From: Terasakiella sp. SH-1
GTDB lineage: Bacteria > Pseudomonadota > Alphaproteobacteria > Rhodospirillales > Terasakiellaceae
DNA length: 64,000 nt
Direction: 5' to 3'
NCBI RefSeq assembly: GCF_004564135.1
Contig: NZ_CP038255.1
Coordinates: 2,219,501 to 2,283,500 of the forward strand
Made by a program: the position numbers and the translations under genes. Below the pieces are notes generated by a model. The model searched no databases. It was not told where the DNA came from and saw only the letters and a program-made list of their open reading frames with translations. How positions within the stretch are numbered: position 1 is the stretch's first letter; each line of letters begins with the position of its first letter. Positions 23,034 through 31,928 of this stretch are shown here, piece by piece.

Positions 23034-24560
23034 ATGGCACAACAGACACATCGCCCACATAAGCTCGCTTTTCATGACCGATTGGAAGTCAAATTCCTCG
23101 GTGTATTTTTGCCTTTGGTCATTATCTTTTCCTTTATCGCCATCCTTTTGGTGGAAGGCATTGAATTCCAGAAGTCAAAGAACCGACATCAAGCAGCCAT
23201 CGAAAATGTCACCGCTGAGATCATTTCCCTCAGCGGTGAATATCTTTGGAACCTGGATCGCCGGCGCTTGGAAACACTCTTTACCAATCAACTGGAACAG
23301 CCCTTTGTCACCGGCCTTGCTATGGTGGATGAAGATGGTGTGATTTTCGTAAAACAGGGCCAGCTGACACTTAGCCCCGATATTACCCTGATAGAAGAAG
23401 ATATCTTCTTTCAGACAGATGCCTCTCAGGAAAAAATCGGTAAAGTTCAGATTTATTTCAGTGACAGCTATTTAAGTAAGGCTTTTGTCACACGACTGAT
23501 TCAAAACCTGCCCATCGTTATTATCATCAGCCTGTCGACTATCCTTGGTGCGATTTATGTCAGTCAACATATGATTAGAAAGCCGTTAAAACAGATGGTT
23601 CAGGCCATTCAGAACACGGAACATGATCAGTTCCCCTCCCCCATCATGTGGCAGAAGAAAGATGAAATTGCTCAAGTTATCCATTCCTTTAATGACCTGA
23701 TGCAACGTCGCCAGGAACTGCATCAGGAAAACCAGAAACTTTCAAGCGAACTGTTGGAAGCCCAGAAAATGGAAGCTATTGGTCATCTAGCTGGCGGTAT
23801 TGCCCATGAAATCAATACCCCCATCCAGTATATCAGCTCCAATATCTACTTTATGGATGATGCACAAAAGCAATATGTAACTTTCCTCAACAGCCTGAAA
23901 GAGCAGCTTTCCACCCATAAAGGGAACCCAGATGCCAAAGAGTTGGTCGATTGGATCGAACATAAAATTCAAGAACTGGATCTCGATTTTATCACAGACG
24001 AGCTAAATGGCTGCTTATCTGAAACGACCGAAGGGGTTGCCATCATCAGCGACATTGTGCGTGCCATGAAAGAGTTCAACCATAGCGGCCAGAAAAATAA
24101 GGTTAGCGTCGATATCAATGGGTGCCTAAAGCGCGCTTTGACCATTTCTTCAAATGAATGGAAACATATTGCCACGGTTGAGGAAAACCTGCACGAAGGT
24201 GACTGTAGTGTTCAGGGCTATCATAACGAAATCAATCAGGTCTTGCTGAATTTAATCATGAATGCCACCCATGCTATTGAGGATAACGGACCGGAACGCA
24301 AAGGTATCCTTAAACTGACCAGCCAGCTTACCGAGCATGACTGTATCATCAGCATTAGCGACAATGGAACCGGCATCCCCCAAGAGGTCCAGGACAAAAT
24401 TTTTCTTCCCTTTTTCACCACCAAGGATGTGGGCCGAGGGACCGGACAAGGTCTTGCCTTATGTTACGATATGATTGTAAATAAACATAAAGGCAAAATT
24501 TATTTTGAAACCAAAGAAGGACAGGGTACAACTTTCTTTATTAAATTACCGATTGAATAA
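23034..24560 (+). CDS. Membrane histidine kinase with HAMP domain
   Basis: The 508-residue product has a membrane helix at about 19-42 (VKFLGVFLPLVIIFSFIAILL), a roughly 110-residue periplasmic segment and a second helix at about 157-180. A HAMP linker (MIRKPLKQMVQAIQ) follows. The dimerisation domain carries His258 in GHLAGGIAHEINTPIQY, and the ATPase domain has INQVLLNLIMNATHAIEDNG, ISDNGTGIP, PFFTTKDVGRGTGQGLALCYDMI. All N, G1, F and G2 box residues are present, so it is catalytically complete. It sits between two periplasmic binding protein genes that could be its sensors and is closely related to the kinase at 25316-26584. Confidence 0.92.
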   Translation: MAQQTHRPHKLAFHDRLEVKFLGVFLPLVIIFSFIAILLVEGIEFQKSKNRHQAAIENVTAEIISLSGEYLWNLDRRRLETLFTNQLEQPFVTGLAMVDEDGVIFVKQGQLTLSPDITLIEEDIFFQTDASQEKIGKVQIYFSDSYLSKAFVTRLIQNLPIVIIISLSTILGAIYVSQHMIRKPLKQMVQAIQNTEHDQFPSPIMWQKKDEIAQVIHSFNDLMQRRQELHQENQKLSSELLEAQKMEAIGHLAGGIAHEINTPIQYISSNIYFMDDAQKQYVTFLNSLKEQLSTHKGNPDAKELVDWIEHKIQELDLDFITDELNGCLSETTEGVAIISDIVRAMKEFNHSGQKNKVSVDINGCLKRALTISSNEWKHIATVEENLHEGDCSVQGYHNEINQVLLNLIMNATHAIEDNGPERKGILKLTSQLTEHDCIISISDNGTGIPQEVQDKIFLPFFTTKDVGRGTGQGLALCYDMIVNKHKGKIYFETKEGQGTTFFIKLPIE

Positions 24561-24577
24561 GGTGTAAAGATACATAC

Positions 24578-25312
24578 ATGGGAAAAAGACCAACCATCTT
24601 CTGCTTAATACTCACTCTCCTCGGGCTTTCCCTATTACCTGTAAAGGGACAGGCCAAAGATGTCACGGTTGGCATTCCCCATAACCCGCCTTTGATCTTT
24701 TATAAAACAAAGGGATCGCCCCAAGGTATCCTCCCTGCTGTTGCCCTGAAAGCATTGGAAAAAATGGGCCACCGCCCCATCTTTCGCCCCTTGCCCTTTG
24801 GCCGCATGTATAAATGGCTGCACAGTGGTAAAATTGATATGGCCCTTTCTGTTCTCGCCACACCACAGCGCCAGAAAAAAGCCTATTACAGTGATCCCAT
24901 TATTATTGAAAAACTGAACCTTGCCGTCAGTCAACAGGCAAATATGTCATTGAACATATCTAAAATCGCCAAACGTGATATCTGTGGGATTATTGGTTTT
25001 TCCTATCCAACCCTGACCTTTACCCCCCAAAACATGGTTCTGGAAAAAGATTATCCCAGTTGCCTATCCAGCCTGACCAAAGGTCAGGTCGACGGGGTTA
25101 TTATCGGGTCCATCACAGGGCCTCATATCATCCAAACAGCCTGGCTTGCAGATCAAATCATGCTTCTGCCCGATGCCATTGGGTCTGTCAAAATCGGGGC
25201 GGCCTTAAGCCACAAAGCCTTTAGCCCACAAGACCTGATCCAATTTAATCAACATGTGAACGAGATTTTACAATCCCCATACGGACAGCGACTTCTGGCC
25301 CCTTATCAATAG
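24578..25312 (+). CDS. Second periplasmic solute-binding protein, family 3-like
   Basis: The 244-residue product has a signal peptide (MGKRPTIFCLILTLLGLSLLPVKGQA, cleavage probably after GQA). A binding fold follows: VTVGIPHNPPLIFYKTKGSPQGI, given in part as VGIPHNPPLIFYKTKGSPQG, then IDMALSVLATPQRQKKAYYS, which is typical of family 3. It follows the kinase by 17 bp, so it is in the same operon. As with the first binding protein, no permease or ATPase lies nearby, which points to a sensory role. The ligand is unknown. Confidence 0.82.
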   Translation: MGKRPTIFCLILTLLGLSLLPVKGQAKDVTVGIPHNPPLIFYKTKGSPQGILPAVALKALEKMGHRPIFRPLPFGRMYKWLHSGKIDMALSVLATPQRQKKAYYSDPIIIEKLNLAVSQQANMSLNISKIAKRDICGIIGFSYPTLTFTPQNMVLEKDYPSCLSSLTKGQVDGVIIGSITGPHIIQTAWLADQIMLLPDAIGSVKIGAALSHKAFSPQDLIQFNQHVNEILQSPYGQRLLAPYQ

Positions 25313-25315
25313 ATT

Positions 25316-26584
25316 CTAAGCTTTGGGTAACTGGATAATAAAGGTTGTTCCCTGCCCTTCCTGCGTTTCAAACGTCAGGCTTCCGTTGTGTTTTTTCACC
25401 ACGATATCATGGCAGATGGACAAGCCCTGCCCTGTCCCACGTCCCACTTCCTTGGTGGTGAAGAAAGGGGCAAAGATATGGTCTTGTGCCTCTTCGGGGA
25501 TACCACTGCCATTATCAGAAATACGCACTTCAACATGATCCCCCATATCCTGGGTACTCAGCCCGATGATCCCCTCCCCATCTTTTTGGGAATCTTCAAC
25601 GGCCTGTGCCGCATTCACGATGATATTGAGGAAAACCTGATTAACCCCATCGGCATAACAATCAAGCTTGCCCAAAGTCTCATCATAATTTTCTTCCACT
25701 GTTGCCACATTTTTCCATTCATTGCGTGACACGATCAACGTTGTTTTCAGGGCCTGATTGATATCAACCTGATTTTTCTCTTTTGCACCGGGATGAGAAA
25801 AATCGCGCATAGCCGTCACAATCTGGGAAATTTGCTGTACCCCGTAAATGGATTGCTCAAAAGCCAACGGAACCTCTTCCAAAAGGAAGTCCAGATCCAA
25901 ATCTTCAATCATCTGATCAAGCGTCTGGACGGTTGACGTGAATTCCGGATGACCTTGCAACTGTTTTTTGACCTCAAGCGTTTTAGCCAGCAATCCAAAA
26001 ACACCTGTCATATTGTCATTCAGGAACTTCAGGTTCGAACTGATATATTGACAGGGCGTGTTGATCTCATGGGCAATCCCACCAGCCAAATGGCCGACAG
26101 CTTCCCATTTGGATGCCCGCTCCAATTCCTGCTGCATATGAAGGTGGTCTTCGGCACGTGATTTCACTTCCGTCACATCTTCCAGCAAAATCTGGATGAC
26201 ACTGGTGCCTTCCCAAGGCAAGCGTCCAGCGGTAATTTGCACATATCTTGGCTCACCCGATGCCGTTTTTAAGGCCAGTTCGGGCAAACGCACAGGTTCA
26301 TCATGTTCAAAGGTAAACATGAAAAGCGTGGAATATTCCCCATGATCATCATGATCGAGAAAATCGAGTAAGTGGCACCCTGTGATTTGTTCGGCGGCCA
26401 GCTCCAACAGCTCCAGCGCCTGCTGATTGGCATACAGCATGGAATGCTTTTGGTGAATGACCAGCCCCGTCGGCATCAAGTCCAACAAGGCCCCCAGTTT
26501 TTCCTGCGTATCAACCAGCGCCTGCTGGGTAATTAACGCATCATTGGTGCCTTCATCATCGTCAAAGAAAAAATCATCACTCAT
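25316..26584 (-). CDS. PAS-domain histidine kinase, cytoplasmic
   Basis: The product is about 422 residues. The start ATG at 26584 (MSDDFFFDDDEGTND) has AAAGGG upstream; the frame extends to 26641. It has no membrane segment. A PAS domain (about 20-140: LGALLDLMPTGLVIHQKHSMLYANQQALELL, quoted in part as LDLMPTGLVIHQKHSMLYAN) precedes the dimerisation domain with His172 (GHLAGGIAHEINTPCQYISS). A full ATPase domain (NQVFLNIIVNAAQAVEDS, ISDNGSGIPEEAQ, PFFTTKEVGRGTGQGLSIC) follows. It converges on the binding-protein gene. Downstream parts of its dimerisation and ATPase domains match the 23034-24560 kinase, and its PAS half matches the 26718-27437 protein. Confidence 0.92.
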   Translation of the reverse strand: MSDDFFFDDDEGTNDALITQQALVDTQEKLGALLDLMPTGLVIHQKHSMLYANQQALELLELAAEQITGCHLLDFLDHDDHGEYSTLFMFTFEHDEPVRLPELALKTASGEPRYVQITAGRLPWEGTSVIQILLEDVTEVKSRAEDHLHMQQELERASKWEAVGHLAGGIAHEINTPCQYISSNLKFLNDNMTGVFGLLAKTLEVKKQLQGHPEFTSTVQTLDQMIEDLDLDFLLEEVPLAFEQSIYGVQQISQIVTAMRDFSHPGAKEKNQVDINQALKTTLIVSRNEWKNVATVEENYDETLGKLDCYADGVNQVFLNIIVNAAQAVEDSQKDGEGIIGLSTQDMGDHVEVRISDNGSGIPEEAQDHIFAPFFTTKEVGRGTGQGLSICHDIVVKKHNGSLTFETQEGQGTTFIIQLPKA

Positions 26585-26717
26585 ATACATGCCCTTTCTC
26601 CCTACAGTATATGGGAAGCCGCCCCAGAAACACCAGCGCAAACGTGAGATTGAAACCAGGTTTCAACCTTACTATCCTATTGAAAGTAAGGCATTTACCC
26701 GACAGGATCATATCAAG

Positions 26718-27437
26718 CTAACGATCCTTAGCTGTTTGTATGAGCTGATTGATTTCCTCAATTTTTTCAAGGGAGTTTTGAAAGGATCTAATCACCTCAA
26801 CCAGTAATAAATCCAGATCCAGTTCTTTGATCATGCCATCAAGTTCACCTGCGATCACCACGCTATGATCAGAACCATTTTGCACTTGTTTTTTCAACTC
26901 CAGCGCTTTGGCCAGGACAGAAAAAACCCCAACAACCTTGTCGTTGAGAAAAGACAACTGCGTATCAAGCTCCTGACAAGAAGGACTGATTTTATAAACC
27001 ACATCCCCATATTCCGCCTTTACCTCACTGACATCTTCCAGCAAAATCTGGATCACACTATTGCCTTCCCAGGGTAAAAGCCCGGCTGTCACCTGAAGGG
27101 CTTTTTCATCATCTGTGCCAACTTTCAGGTCCAGTTCGGGCAGGCGCACCGGGTCTTTTTGCTCAAACACAGATAAGAAAAGGGAAAAATAATTCCCACC
27201 AACATCCTGACCAACAAAATCCAGAAAATGTGCCCCACTAACGGTTTGCGGGGCGATATCCAATAACTCCAGCGCACGTTTATTGGCATAGAGCATAGAG
27301 TGTTTTTGGTGAATAATCAGCCCTGTCGGCATCATATCCAACAAAGCCCCCAGTTTTTCTTTTGTATCCACCAGCGCCTGTTGGGTGATCTGCGCTTCAT
27401 TGGTGCCTTCATCATCGTCGATAAAGAAGTCAACCAT
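26718..27437 (-). CDS. PAS protein with a degenerate kinase dimerisation domain (kinase-dead paralogue)
   Basis: The 239-residue product aligns along its length with the neighbouring kinase: FIDDDEGTNEAQITQQALVD against FFDDDEGTNDALITQQALVD, and the same PAS domain. At the phosphorylation site HEINTPCQYI is replaced by YKISPSCQEL, so His becomes Tyr148, and about 24 residues before it are missing. The following helices (LSFLNDKVVGVFSVLAKALELKKQ) are kept, but the ATPase domain is absent. It ends with a natural stop, not a frameshift. It could dimerise with or compete against the active kinase. It is transcribed on its own or together with the kinase, which is 134 bp downstream. Confidence 0.85.
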   Translation of the reverse strand: MVDFFIDDDEGTNEAQITQQALVDTKEKLGALLDMMPTGLIIHQKHSMLYANKRALELLDIAPQTVSGAHFLDFVGQDVGGNYFSLFLSVFEQKDPVRLPELDLKVGTDDEKALQVTAGLLPWEGNSVIQILLEDVSEVKAEYGDVVYKISPSCQELDTQLSFLNDKVVGVFSVLAKALELKKQVQNGSDHSVVIAGELDGMIKELDLDLLLVEVIRSFQNSLEKIEEINQLIQTAKDR

Positions 27438-27639
27438 ACATTCCCTTTCTCACTATCTTGTATAGTGAAACCCACTGTGTATGCATTCTAAATCAGAAAT
27501 AGAATAAAATATAGTCCTGATGATAAAATAGGATGTAATTTAAAGTTTCATGAAAAATTCACGCAAATTATTTTGCAGCGCAGCAATTTTCGTACTACAT
27601 GTGAGAGGAACATAACAACAGACGTAAAGGCTCTCTTAC

Positions 27640-28410
27640 ATGTTTTCACTTGAAGGCAAAAAAGGTCTCATCATCGGGATCGCCAATGAAGATTCAATCG
27701 CTTATGGCGCGGCTAAAGCCCTGCGTGCAATGGGTGCAGATGTCGCTGTCACTTACGTGAACGAAAAAGCGCAGAAATTCGTCGCCCCACTGGCAGAAAA
27801 CCTCCATGCATCCCTGTTCATGCCCTGTGACGTGCGTGAAGAAGGCCAGCTCAAGGCTGTTTTTGAAGAAATTGAAACCAAATGGGGTCGTCTGGATTTC
27901 GTTATTCATTCTATCGCCTTTGCCCCACGCGATGACTTGCACGGCCGTGTGGTTGATTCTTCTCGTGAAGGCTTCTCCCAAGCCATGGATATTTCCTGTC
28001 ACTCGTTCATCCGCGTTGCAAAATATGCTGAACCACTGATGGAAAAAGCTGGCAACGGCACATTAATCACCATCAGCTTCTATGGCTCTGAAAAAGTGGT
28101 TGATCGCTATAACCTGATGGGTCCGGTGAAAGCTGCTCTTGAATCATCTGCGCGTTACATGGCTGCTGAACTGGGGCCAAAAGGCATTAGTGTTCATGCC
28201 GTTTCCCCAGGTCCGCTGCTGACACGTGCGGCCAGCGGCATTGACCGTTTTGACGAACTGATGGAAGAAGCCCGTCAAAAAGCCCCGGAAAAGCGCCTTG
28301 TCACTATTGATGAAATTGGTGCGCTGTGTGGTTTCCTCTGTTCCAATGAGGCCCGTTCGATCACAGGCAATACAACCTATATTGATGCGGGCTACCACGT
28401 CATGGGTTAA
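27640..28410 (+). CDS. fabI: FabI-type enoyl-ACP reductase
   Basis: The 256-residue SDR-fold protein starts LEGKKGLIIGIANEDSIAYG, the FabI dinucleotide-binding variant (G-x-ANxxSIA). TISFYGSEKVVDRYNLMGPVKAALES carries the Tyr157-x6-Lys164 catalytic pair of FabI. The end (FLCSNEARSITGNTTYIDAGYHVMG) is also typical. It reduces trans-2-enoyl-ACP in fatty-acid elongation. Alphaproteobacteria often have two FabI paralogues, and this gene stands alone, away from fab genes, so it may be the second one. A strong hairpin follows its stop. Confidence 0.92.
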   Translation: MFSLEGKKGLIIGIANEDSIAYGAAKALRAMGADVAVTYVNEKAQKFVAPLAENLHASLFMPCDVREEGQLKAVFEEIETKWGRLDFVIHSIAFAPRDDLHGRVVDSSREGFSQAMDISCHSFIRVAKYAEPLMEKAGNGTLITISFYGSEKVVDRYNLMGPVKAALESSARYMAAELGPKGISVHAVSPGPLLTRAASGIDRFDELMEEARQKAPEKRLVTIDEIGALCGFLCSNEARSITGNTTYIDAGYHVMG

Positions 28411-28418
28411 GAGAGGCT

Positions 28419-28458
28419 GCGCCATTCCCACAAAGATTGGGAATGGCGCTGTTTCCCC
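28419..28458 (+). terminator. Strong hairpin after fabI
   Basis: GCGCCATTCCCA (28419-28430) is exactly complementary to TGGGAATGGCGC (28438-28449). Only a modest T-rich tail follows. Confidence 0.6.
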
Positions 28459-28509
28459 TTTAAAACCCGCCTCCCCATCCCCATATAAGTACAAAGAAAA
28501 TAACGACTT

Positions 28510-29589
28510 ATGGGGGCCTTTATGGAAAAGATTGCACTCTTGGGGCTGGGTAATGTCGGGGCACTGGCAGGTATTCTTTTACAAGAAGCCGGCTTTCATC
28601 CCACTGGATTTGATAAACTCCCCCCGCGAACAAAACTTCCCTTTGACTGTATCGAGCTGGACCTGACTGACAAGGCCACGGTCAAAAATGCCTTAAAAGA
28701 TTTTGACGCCGTTCTTTCCGCCCTCCCCTATGCCCTTAATCCCTTAATTGCCGATGTCGCCTACGAAGATGGCTTGCATTATTTTGACCTGACCGAAGAT
28801 GTCAGCGTCAAGGCACGTGTACAGGAACTCAGCCAAACAGCCGATATTCTTATGGCACCGCAATGTGGCCTTGCGCCGGGTTTCATTGCCATTGTTGCCT
28901 CCCATCTTGCGCGAAAGTTTGAAACCATCCGTTCCATTCGCATGCGTGTCGGCGCCTTACCCCAACATCCCACCGGTTTATTAGGCTATGCCTTTAACTG
29001 GTCCCCCGAAGGGGTGGTTAATGAATATCTCAATGACTGCGAAGTGATTGAAGAAGGCGAACATAAATGGGTATCGCCTATGGAATGGCTGGAAACCCTG
29101 TATGTCAACGGCCAGAAATACGAGGCTTTCACCACCTCAGGCGGGCTGGGCACCATGTGTGAAACCTATCTCGGCCAAGTGGAAAATCTGGATTACAAGA
29201 GCATTCGCTACCCCGGCCATGCCCAGCAAATGAATTTCTTTTTCCATGAATTATTGATGCGTGAACATCGCAAACAGGCAGGCGATATCCTGACCAAGGC
29301 CAAACCCAAGGTCGATGATGATGTGGTCATCATCCATACCTCTGTCGAAGGGATCATGGAAGGACGCCTGCACCGCCAAGAATTTGTGCGTTCTTATTAT
29401 CCTAAACTCATTGCAGGCAAGCCACGTCGGGCCATCGCCTGGACAACTGCAGCCTCGGTCTGTAGTGTGATTGAAATGGTCGCAAACGGCATTCTGCCTG
29501 ACAAAGGCTTTCTCAAGCAGGAAGAAATCAGTCTTGATTATTTCCTGAAAACAAAATGTGGCTCTCTTTATCGGGAGGAAAGATCATGA
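28510..29589 (+). CDS. Saccharopine dehydrogenase-like / lysine 6-dehydrogenase-like oxidoreductase
   Basis: The 359-residue product may start at 28510 or at the ATG 28522 (MEKIALLGLGNVG), which has GGGGG upstream. The N-terminal Rossmann motif GLGNVGALAG is followed by VLSALPYALNPLIADVAYEDGLHYFDLTED, quoted in part as LSALPYALNPLIADVAYEDG, and by MAPQCGLAPGF. These are hallmarks of saccharopine reductases and lysine 6-dehydrogenases. The gene overlaps the next gene (ATGA), which encodes an aminoadipate-semialdehyde dehydrogenase-like enzyme. Together they suggest oxidation of lysine or saccharopine to aminoadipate semialdehyde, then aminoadipate. Confidence 0.85.
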   Translation: MGAFMEKIALLGLGNVGALAGILLQEAGFHPTGFDKLPPRTKLPFDCIELDLTDKATVKNALKDFDAVLSALPYALNPLIADVAYEDGLHYFDLTEDVSVKARVQELSQTADILMAPQCGLAPGFIAIVASHLARKFETIRSIRMRVGALPQHPTGLLGYAFNWSPEGVVNEYLNDCEVIEEGEHKWVSPMEWLETLYVNGQKYEAFTTSGGLGTMCETYLGQVENLDYKSIRYPGHAQQMNFFFHELLMREHRKQAGDILTKAKPKVDDDVVIIHTSVEGIMEGRLHRQEFVRSYYPKLIAGKPRRAIAWTTAASVCSVIEMVANGILPDKGFLKQEEISLDYFLKTKCGSLYREERS

Positions 29590-31088
29590 GTGATATCCAG
29601 TCTCTTCTGAAAACACTAGGAGTTCCCTCTCAAAAGGGGGGCGACTTAACCGTTTTTTCCCCCATTGATGGCACAGCGATTGGTCAGCTCCGTCAACATA
29701 ATAATGGTGAGATCGAAGGGGTGATTGCCGCCTCTCAAAGCGCCTTTAAACAGTGGCGAAATATCCCGGCACCACGTCGGGGGGAACTGGTCCGCCTGTG
29801 GGGGGAAGAATTGCGCCACGTCAAAGAAGATATGGGACGCCTCATCACATGGGAAGTCGGCAAAATCCTGCAAGAAGGTATCGGTGAAGTCCAAGAAGCC
29901 ATTGATATGTGTGACCTTTGTGTCGGACAATCACGCCAGCTTTTTGGCAAAACCATTGCGTCTGAACGCCCCGGTCATCGCATCATGGAACAATACCATC
30001 CACTCGGTCCCGTCGGGATCATCACCGCCTTTAACTTCCCCTGTGCCGTTTTTGCCTGGAATGCGGCCAACGCGCTCATTTGTGGTGATCCCATCATCTT
30101 AAAACCCTCAGAAAAATCCCCTTTTTCCGGCCTTGCCACATTGGCAGCTCTGCATCGCGCCATTGAAAATTTTGGTTCAGATGCACCGGACGGGTTGGCC
30201 CAAGCCATTATTGGCGGGGTAGATCAAAGCAAGGAACTGGTCCATAGCCCCAATATCCCACTCATTTCAGCCACAGGCTCCACAGAAATGGGCCGTTCGG
30301 TCGCCGTGGCAGTCGCCCAGCGTTTTGGCAAACGTATTTTGGAACTGGGCGGCAACAATGCCATGATTGTCAGCGAACATGCAGACTTGGACCTTGCCAT
30401 TCGCGCCATTGTGTTTGGTGCTGTGGGCACAGCAGGCCAACGCTGCACGACCTTGCGCCGCCTGTTTGTTCATTCCCGTGTAAAAACGACCCTGATTGAC
30501 AAGATTAAAACCGCCTATGCCTCGCTTAACATCGGCAATCCTCTCAATGAAAATACTCTTATCGGCCCCTTGATTGATCGACAAGCCTATGAACAGTTTC
30601 AGGCTGGTTGTGCGCAAGCAACCTCAGAAGGGGGCAAGCAGCTTATTGGCGGTGAACGGGTCTTGGGCGAAGACTACCCCGATGCCTATTACGTCAGCCC
30701 CAGCGTTTTTGACATGCCGGGACAAACCGCCTGCATGAAACAGGAATGTTTCACCCCCATCCTTTATATCGTGGAATATAACGATTTTGACCGTGCCATT
30801 GAAATGCATAACGATGTACCCCAAGGTCTGTCATCCTGCATCATTTCAGATAATATGCGCGAGGTTGAACAGTTCCTGTCAGCCAGCGGGTCTGATTGCG
30901 GCATGGCCAATGTCAACATTGGCCCCAGCGGAGCAGAAATCGGCGGGGCCTTTGGCGGGGAAAAAGAAACCGGCGGGGATCGCGAAACCGGATCAGACGC
31001 CTGGAAAAACTACATGCGTCGCACGACAAATTCCATTAACTATTCCTCTGACATGCCACTGGCTCAGGGAATTAGTTTTGGCGATTAA
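29586..31088 (+). CDS. Aldehyde dehydrogenase of the ALDH7 / aminoadipate-semialdehyde type
   Basis: The 500-residue product starts at the ATG overlapping the previous stop. TFNFP-type residues appear as ITAFNFPCAVFAWNAANAL; Glu253 in LELGGNNAM and Cys287 in GQRCTTLRRLFVH are the catalytic pair. The motifs AFNFP, KPSEKSP and GGAFGGEKETGGDRETGSDAWKNYMRR match the antiquitin/ALDH7 family (part quoted: GGEKETGGDRETGSDAWKNY). This family oxidises alpha-aminoadipic semialdehyde with NAD+ in lysine catabolism. The tight coupling with a saccharopine dehydrogenase-like gene supports that role over a generic aldehyde role. Confidence 0.9.
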   Translation: MSDIQSLLKTLGVPSQKGGDLTVFSPIDGTAIGQLRQHNNGEIEGVIAASQSAFKQWRNIPAPRRGELVRLWGEELRHVKEDMGRLITWEVGKILQEGIGEVQEAIDMCDLCVGQSRQLFGKTIASERPGHRIMEQYHPLGPVGIITAFNFPCAVFAWNAANALICGDPIILKPSEKSPFSGLATLAALHRAIENFGSDAPDGLAQAIIGGVDQSKELVHSPNIPLISATGSTEMGRSVAVAVAQRFGKRILELGGNNAMIVSEHADLDLAIRAIVFGAVGTAGQRCTTLRRLFVHSRVKTTLIDKIKTAYASLNIGNPLNENTLIGPLIDRQAYEQFQAGCAQATSEGGKQLIGGERVLGEDYPDAYYVSPSVFDMPGQTACMKQECFTPILYIVEYNDFDRAIEMHNDVPQGLSSCIISDNMREVEQFLSASGSDCGMANVNIGPSGAEIGGAFGGEKETGGDRETGSDAWKNYMRRTTNSINYSSDMPLAQGISFGD

Positions 31089-31108
31089 ACAGATATCAGA
31101 AAAGAAAA

Positions 31109-31162
31109 CCCCACCTTGTAAACCGCAAACACAAGAAAAGTGTAAGCGCCTCAAGGTGGGGC
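31109..31162 (+). terminator. Long-loop hairpin after the aldehyde dehydrogenase gene
   Basis: CCCCACCTTG is complementary to CAAGGTGGGG across a loop of about 34 bases. There is no good T-tract, so it is a weak terminator candidate or a 3'-end stabiliser. Confidence 0.4.
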
Positions 31163-31205
31163 AATGTATTGAATGTGGGGCAGCAAAAAACAAAAACACC
31201 CCAAA

Positions 31206-31274
31206 GCGTCATTTCCGACTTGATCGGGAAACTTCATCCTATTGAAAAGATCCCCGCATTCGCGAGGATGACGG
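31206..31274. repeat. Dispersed palindromic repeat, copy 1
   Basis: Begins CGTCATTTCCGACTTGATCG and ends GCGAGGATGACG, so the ends are complementary. It shares these end sequences with copies at 50820, 53378, 58150 and 63386. It lies between convergent genes. Confidence 0.7.
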
Positions 31275-31285
31275 GCTTGGGTGAG

Positions 31286-31837
31286 TTAGCCACACACCTT
31301 CAAAATCGTAACCTGTTCTTCTTCCATCAGGCCCTGGCGGATCAGTTCATTTACCGCTTCCTGGGTAATGCGCGGGGCGTCATCATGATTGATTTCCCAG
31401 TCCCAGTGACCACGATTATTGATCAAGCGCCCTTTACCTGCCACGTAATAATCCATGATGGCTTTTTCAGTTTCTTGCAGGGCGGCCATATCCACGCCGT
31501 AGATTTGGGTATGCACCGTAATTCCAGCCATATTGGCTTCACGCAGCATACAGCTGGCACCGGGGCTTTTCCCATCCCATAACAAGATCAATTGATCCGC
31601 ATATTTTGCCATGTCGCGATTGCGCAACTCACCCGCCAAACGACCATGGGTCAGCCAGTCTGCCGGGAAACGCTTCACCGGAACATCATGGTTTCCCCCC
31701 CATTCTTCACCCATCATATCCACGCCACGGCATGTACCGGATACAATCTCGCTAATCTCAAAGCCGGAATCTGAAATGGTCTTGGCCAGTGCCTCTTTAT
31801 CTTCAATCTGGCGCGAACCGGCAATAATGGTTTTCAT
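31286..31837 (-). CDS. DUF2493 / SLOG-family protein with a C-terminal extension
   Basis: The product is about 183 residues from ATG 31837, which follows GAGGAAAAG; the frame extends to 31855. MKTIIAGSRQI, IVSGTCRGVDMMGEEW and LILLWDGKSPGASCML are the ordered motifs of DUF2493, a Rossmann-like SLOG domain that binds nucleotide-derived ligands. About 70 extra residues (from DYYVAGKGRLINNRGHWDW) form an unrecognised acidic C-terminal domain. SLOG proteins sense nucleotide signals in several stress and defence contexts. Nothing nearby fixes a role. Confidence 0.82.
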   Translation of the reverse strand: MKTIIAGSRQIEDKEALAKTISDSGFEISEIVSGTCRGVDMMGEEWGGNHDVPVKRFPADWLTHGRLAGELRNRDMAKYADQLILLWDGKSPGASCMLREANMAGITVHTQIYGVDMAALQETEKAIMDYYVAGKGRLINNRGHWDWEINHDDAPRITQEAVNELIRQGLMEEEQVTILKVCG

Positions 31838-31928
31838 CTTTTCCTCATTGTTCAAATAAGACGTCTCTACCCTTTATATAACACAGCCTGATCCATGCTG
31901 CACCTGCGTTATATCAAGTCGCCTTCAA

